From Macrotrachela quadricornifera (Eukaryota; Rotifera; Eurotatoria; Philodinida; Philodinidae): 64,000 nt of DNA. Position 1 is the stretch's first letter. Each line of letters starts with the position of its first letter. The DNA lies in NCBI GenBank assembly GCA_022393335.1, contig JAJEKB010020415.1, forward strand, positions 167,109 through 231,108, written 5' to 3'. The notes beneath the pieces were generated by a model. That model ran no database searches, was not told the DNA's origin, and saw nothing but the letters and a program-made list of their open reading frames with translations. Both the position numbers and the translations under genes were made by a program. Below, piece by piece: positions 61,142-64,000 of the stretch.

Positions 61142-64000
61142 AAAGAAAGAGAAAACATGATCATCATCAAAAGGAATCTTTCATTTTCTTTGAATTATGA
61201 GAAAAGAAAACCTTCTATAACATTGTTTTTCATTCTGTTTGATGTGATAGAGAAGAATAGAGAGAATTCTCAGTTATTGTAAAGATAAATACTATTATAA
61301 TATGTTTTACTGATGTCTATATCAATTAGTCCTCAAATATAAAGAAAGAATAAATTGGAGAGAAACTTTTTCTTGATAGAAATAGTTTAAAATCCTCGAA
61401 AGACCTATATATAGAGCATTGTTAAATATCATGTATTAAAATAGTGATAGAAAAAATACAGAGATTTCTTGTTCTGTAGTGGTCTTTTTTTCTTCTCATA
61501 TCCGTTATTTTGTTGAAGTCTAGATAAAAAATATTTATATCTCACCCACAAGATAGTATATTTCGTTAAGGTTTATTTGAATTTCGGACAGTGTTCTATT
61601 GAGCGGATGAGTGAGTTCACTCAAAAATGTTGTCTCTCTTACTTTCATTCTCATTATTAATAATATTCATCTTGTCTGTTTCATGTAATAGCCCTAAGAA
61701 AAATTTTTGATATTTCAGCGCAAAATTCTTGAAAGAGATGATCAGGATCTTGTCAGAATTTTAGAGTCGAAAAAATAAAGGATTTTTGCTCTCATCTTTT
61801 AGAATGTGATTGGAATTCGTCGAAGATTTTGTCCAGTATTATCACAGGATCTTTGTAGAATTGAACTAGGTTTTCTTCATAATAGCATTAGGTTCTTAGC
61901 AGTAGTTGCAGAATGTCTACCAAGCTGAATTCAGAATTTTGTACACTTATGCATTGTTTTTATTTGATTTTGTTTCTCTCATACATACATAACATTCTAT
62001 AAAATTCTATTTGATAAAATTCTACTATTATGTTGATTTTGGTTAGAATTTGTTGACAAGTATCAAAAGAGAGGATACGTAATCTGATATACATGAATTG
62101 AGTTGTATATAGTATGTCTATGGAATAGAATCCTGAACAAAATTCTGCTGTAGTTTCAAAATTCTCTACAGAACTCTGTGTTGTGTATTAGAATTCTGAA
62201 CAAAATTCTACTGATTATTAAATGATTAAATTGTATTCGTTTGTTTCCATTTGTTTTTATTTTGAATCGATAATTACTATCGTAGACTAGCGTGGATGTT
62301 TTATTTGAACGATGATATGAACTTCTTACACATCTTTTCTTTATTCTGAATAAAATTGTGTTGTTTTCTTTTGATGGAAATAGAATTTTGTCAAAATTCC
62401 GCTTTATTTTTTGAATTCTAAGCAAAATTTTGCATTGGGAAGAAGCGCTTGGAAGGAATGAAGTTCGCTTACAGTCAATTCATTGCCTAATAAAGACAAG
62501 TCTACAAAATTCTGAATTCTGCTTGGTAGGTATTCTGCAGTCTCTCGTTCTTATCAGGATTTTCTAAATGAACACATAGAGTATCAATCTCCAGACCTTC
62601 GATTCACATACCAATCAGCTCACCCAAGCTGAATGTGCCATATGATACTATGTCACTCCAACATTCGATATTTTTATTTCTTACTTAAATATACATTTTT
62701 ATTTGAACTTATGCCAATAAAAACTAATTAAAATTTCTATAGATACAATGTCATTCTAAATATTTTCTAGACGGTAAAATTTTATTTCCTTCTAAGTTTT
62801 AATTCGATTTAAATCAATATATTTGATGTTTTTTTTAATTTTAGGTCCATTTAAAAATATAATTAGACTTTTTTATCAATGCGACTCTAAAAAATTTGTT
62901 CAGAATATTTTATTTGAATTTAATTAAAAAAATATTTTAATTTCAACTCATTTAAAAATACACTGGAATTTTTTTCAGTTCATTTAAGTTAAAAGAAAAT
63001 ATTTACATTTTTTAAAATTTCAATTAGTTTAAAAAAACCTAGTTGAATGTTTTTCGAATATAATGAACACTATAAGCAATATTATCAAACGATTTGCTAA
63101 TGATCTTTTGAAATTCTGCTGTGATCTGTAAATTTCAAAGTCTTGAAAGAGTCCTCATCTGAACGTAGAAAACAAGTTCAGCGAATCGTTCTATTCATAC
63201 TTGATAGGTTCCTGACAGAATCCTGGAAGATTAAGTTTTTATTAGTCTCTAAATGTAAATTTGGAAAGATTCTAACTAGATCCATGTATTTTCTTATCAA
63301 GATCCTGATCATACTTTTGTTTTTATAAGTAGTTGGAATTCCTGTTCTTGAACAGTGCTCCTCACGAATCTTCGTATTTTCTTGCCAACATCTTTGTCTG
63401 ATATTATTATCATTCTTAAGAGGATCATGATATGAAGATTTGACCGTATTCGTAACGAAATCTCTTTTTATAATCTGGAGAGGATTCTTGATAGAATCTT
63501 GACTAAATTTTGATAGAATCCTGTATTCTCTACTCAGAAAAATATTTGAACAGGTTTTTGAAGAAATTCTGAACAAGATCCTGAATAAAAACATGACAGG
63601 ATCCTTTAGATTCTGGATCCTGAAGAATTCTTCGAGGAGTTTTCAAGGAATGAACAGAATTGTGACTAGGAAATGAAGAATGTGGGAGATGATAATATTT
63701 GAACTCTTTGTTTATCAGTACTACGAGATTTTTCTGGTAGACTTCTCAAAATACTTGTCGACGAACATTTTCCTAGTTGAAACTACCTCTTAGAGTATCT
63801 GAGGACTTCCTAGAGCGTTTTTGTTTTTATGATTTAATTCTATAAAATACATAAATGTTTTAAATATATAACAAAAATACAGTCGTTTAGATATATTTAT
63901 ATAATTGGTTCTATAAACATCCGGTTGGTATAAAAAGACAAGATATGTCAAAGAAAGAGTAGAAGTTTTGTTTTATCTTAAAATTATTATATATATTTCG
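61142..64000. repeat. AT-rich tail with degenerate GAATTCTGAACAAAATTCT-type repeats
   Basis: From about 61.7 kb to 63.66 kb, words such as GAATTCTGAACAAAATTC, GAATCCTGAACAAG and AAGATCCTGAATAA recur irregularly on both strands, giving many short open frames without domains (e.g. 62156-62425, 63178-63594 minus). 62.65-63.06 kb is especially T/A-rich. This looks like decayed satellite or transposon-end sequence. The missing 5' exon of the NHL gene may lie here, but no candidate could be supported. Confidence 0.5.

Overview
The window is AT-rich animal DNA. It carries many very short introns (about 50-70 nt, GT..AG), large multi-exon genes, NHL-repeat and papain-like protease genes, and numerous small degenerate transposons. 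That mixture suggests a rotifer, probably a bdelloid (Adineta/Rotaria type). This is inferred from gene style; no marker gene proves it.

Two very large genes dominate and converge on each other. The plus-strand gene (6104-14222, four exons) encodes a predicted 2631-residue protein. It has a bacterial-type poly(ADP-ribose) glycohydrolase domain with the full GGG-x7-QEE signature and about a dozen zinc-finger units of PBZ type (C-x5-C-x6/7-H-x5-H), which bind poly(ADP-ribose). The minus-strand gene (39816-15113, sixteen exons) encodes a predicted 5743-residue RNF213/mysterin-like AAA+ protein. All fifteen introns could be placed by eye with consistent reading phase. It keeps two complete AAA+ ATPase sites and one more Walker A, but I see neither the RING finger nor the RZ finger.

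Downstream, 39.8-46.8 kb is repeat-rich and gene-poor: CCGCGG-motif repeats, a CTAT microsatellite and a decayed MULE-type transposase. Then come three small single-block genes: a GNAT acetyltransferase (46816-47367), a secreted papain-family cysteine protease (49318-50460), and the 3' part of an unidentified spliced gene (54376-55416). A 2.55-kb inverted-repeat element lies at 56887-59439, with a second TA-flanked element nested in its right arm. A six-bladed NHL propeller exon lies on the minus strand at 60225-61138. The last 2.8 kb is degenerate AT-rich repeat DNA.

Mobile DNA also sits inside the giant gene. A hAT remnant with CAGAG ends and a perfect 8-bp target duplication lies in intron 11. 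A 35-bp minisatellite and a diverged ~170-nt repeat family fill the 2.3-kb intron 5. The first 6.1 kb holds no gene I can support, only foldback and hairpin sequences.
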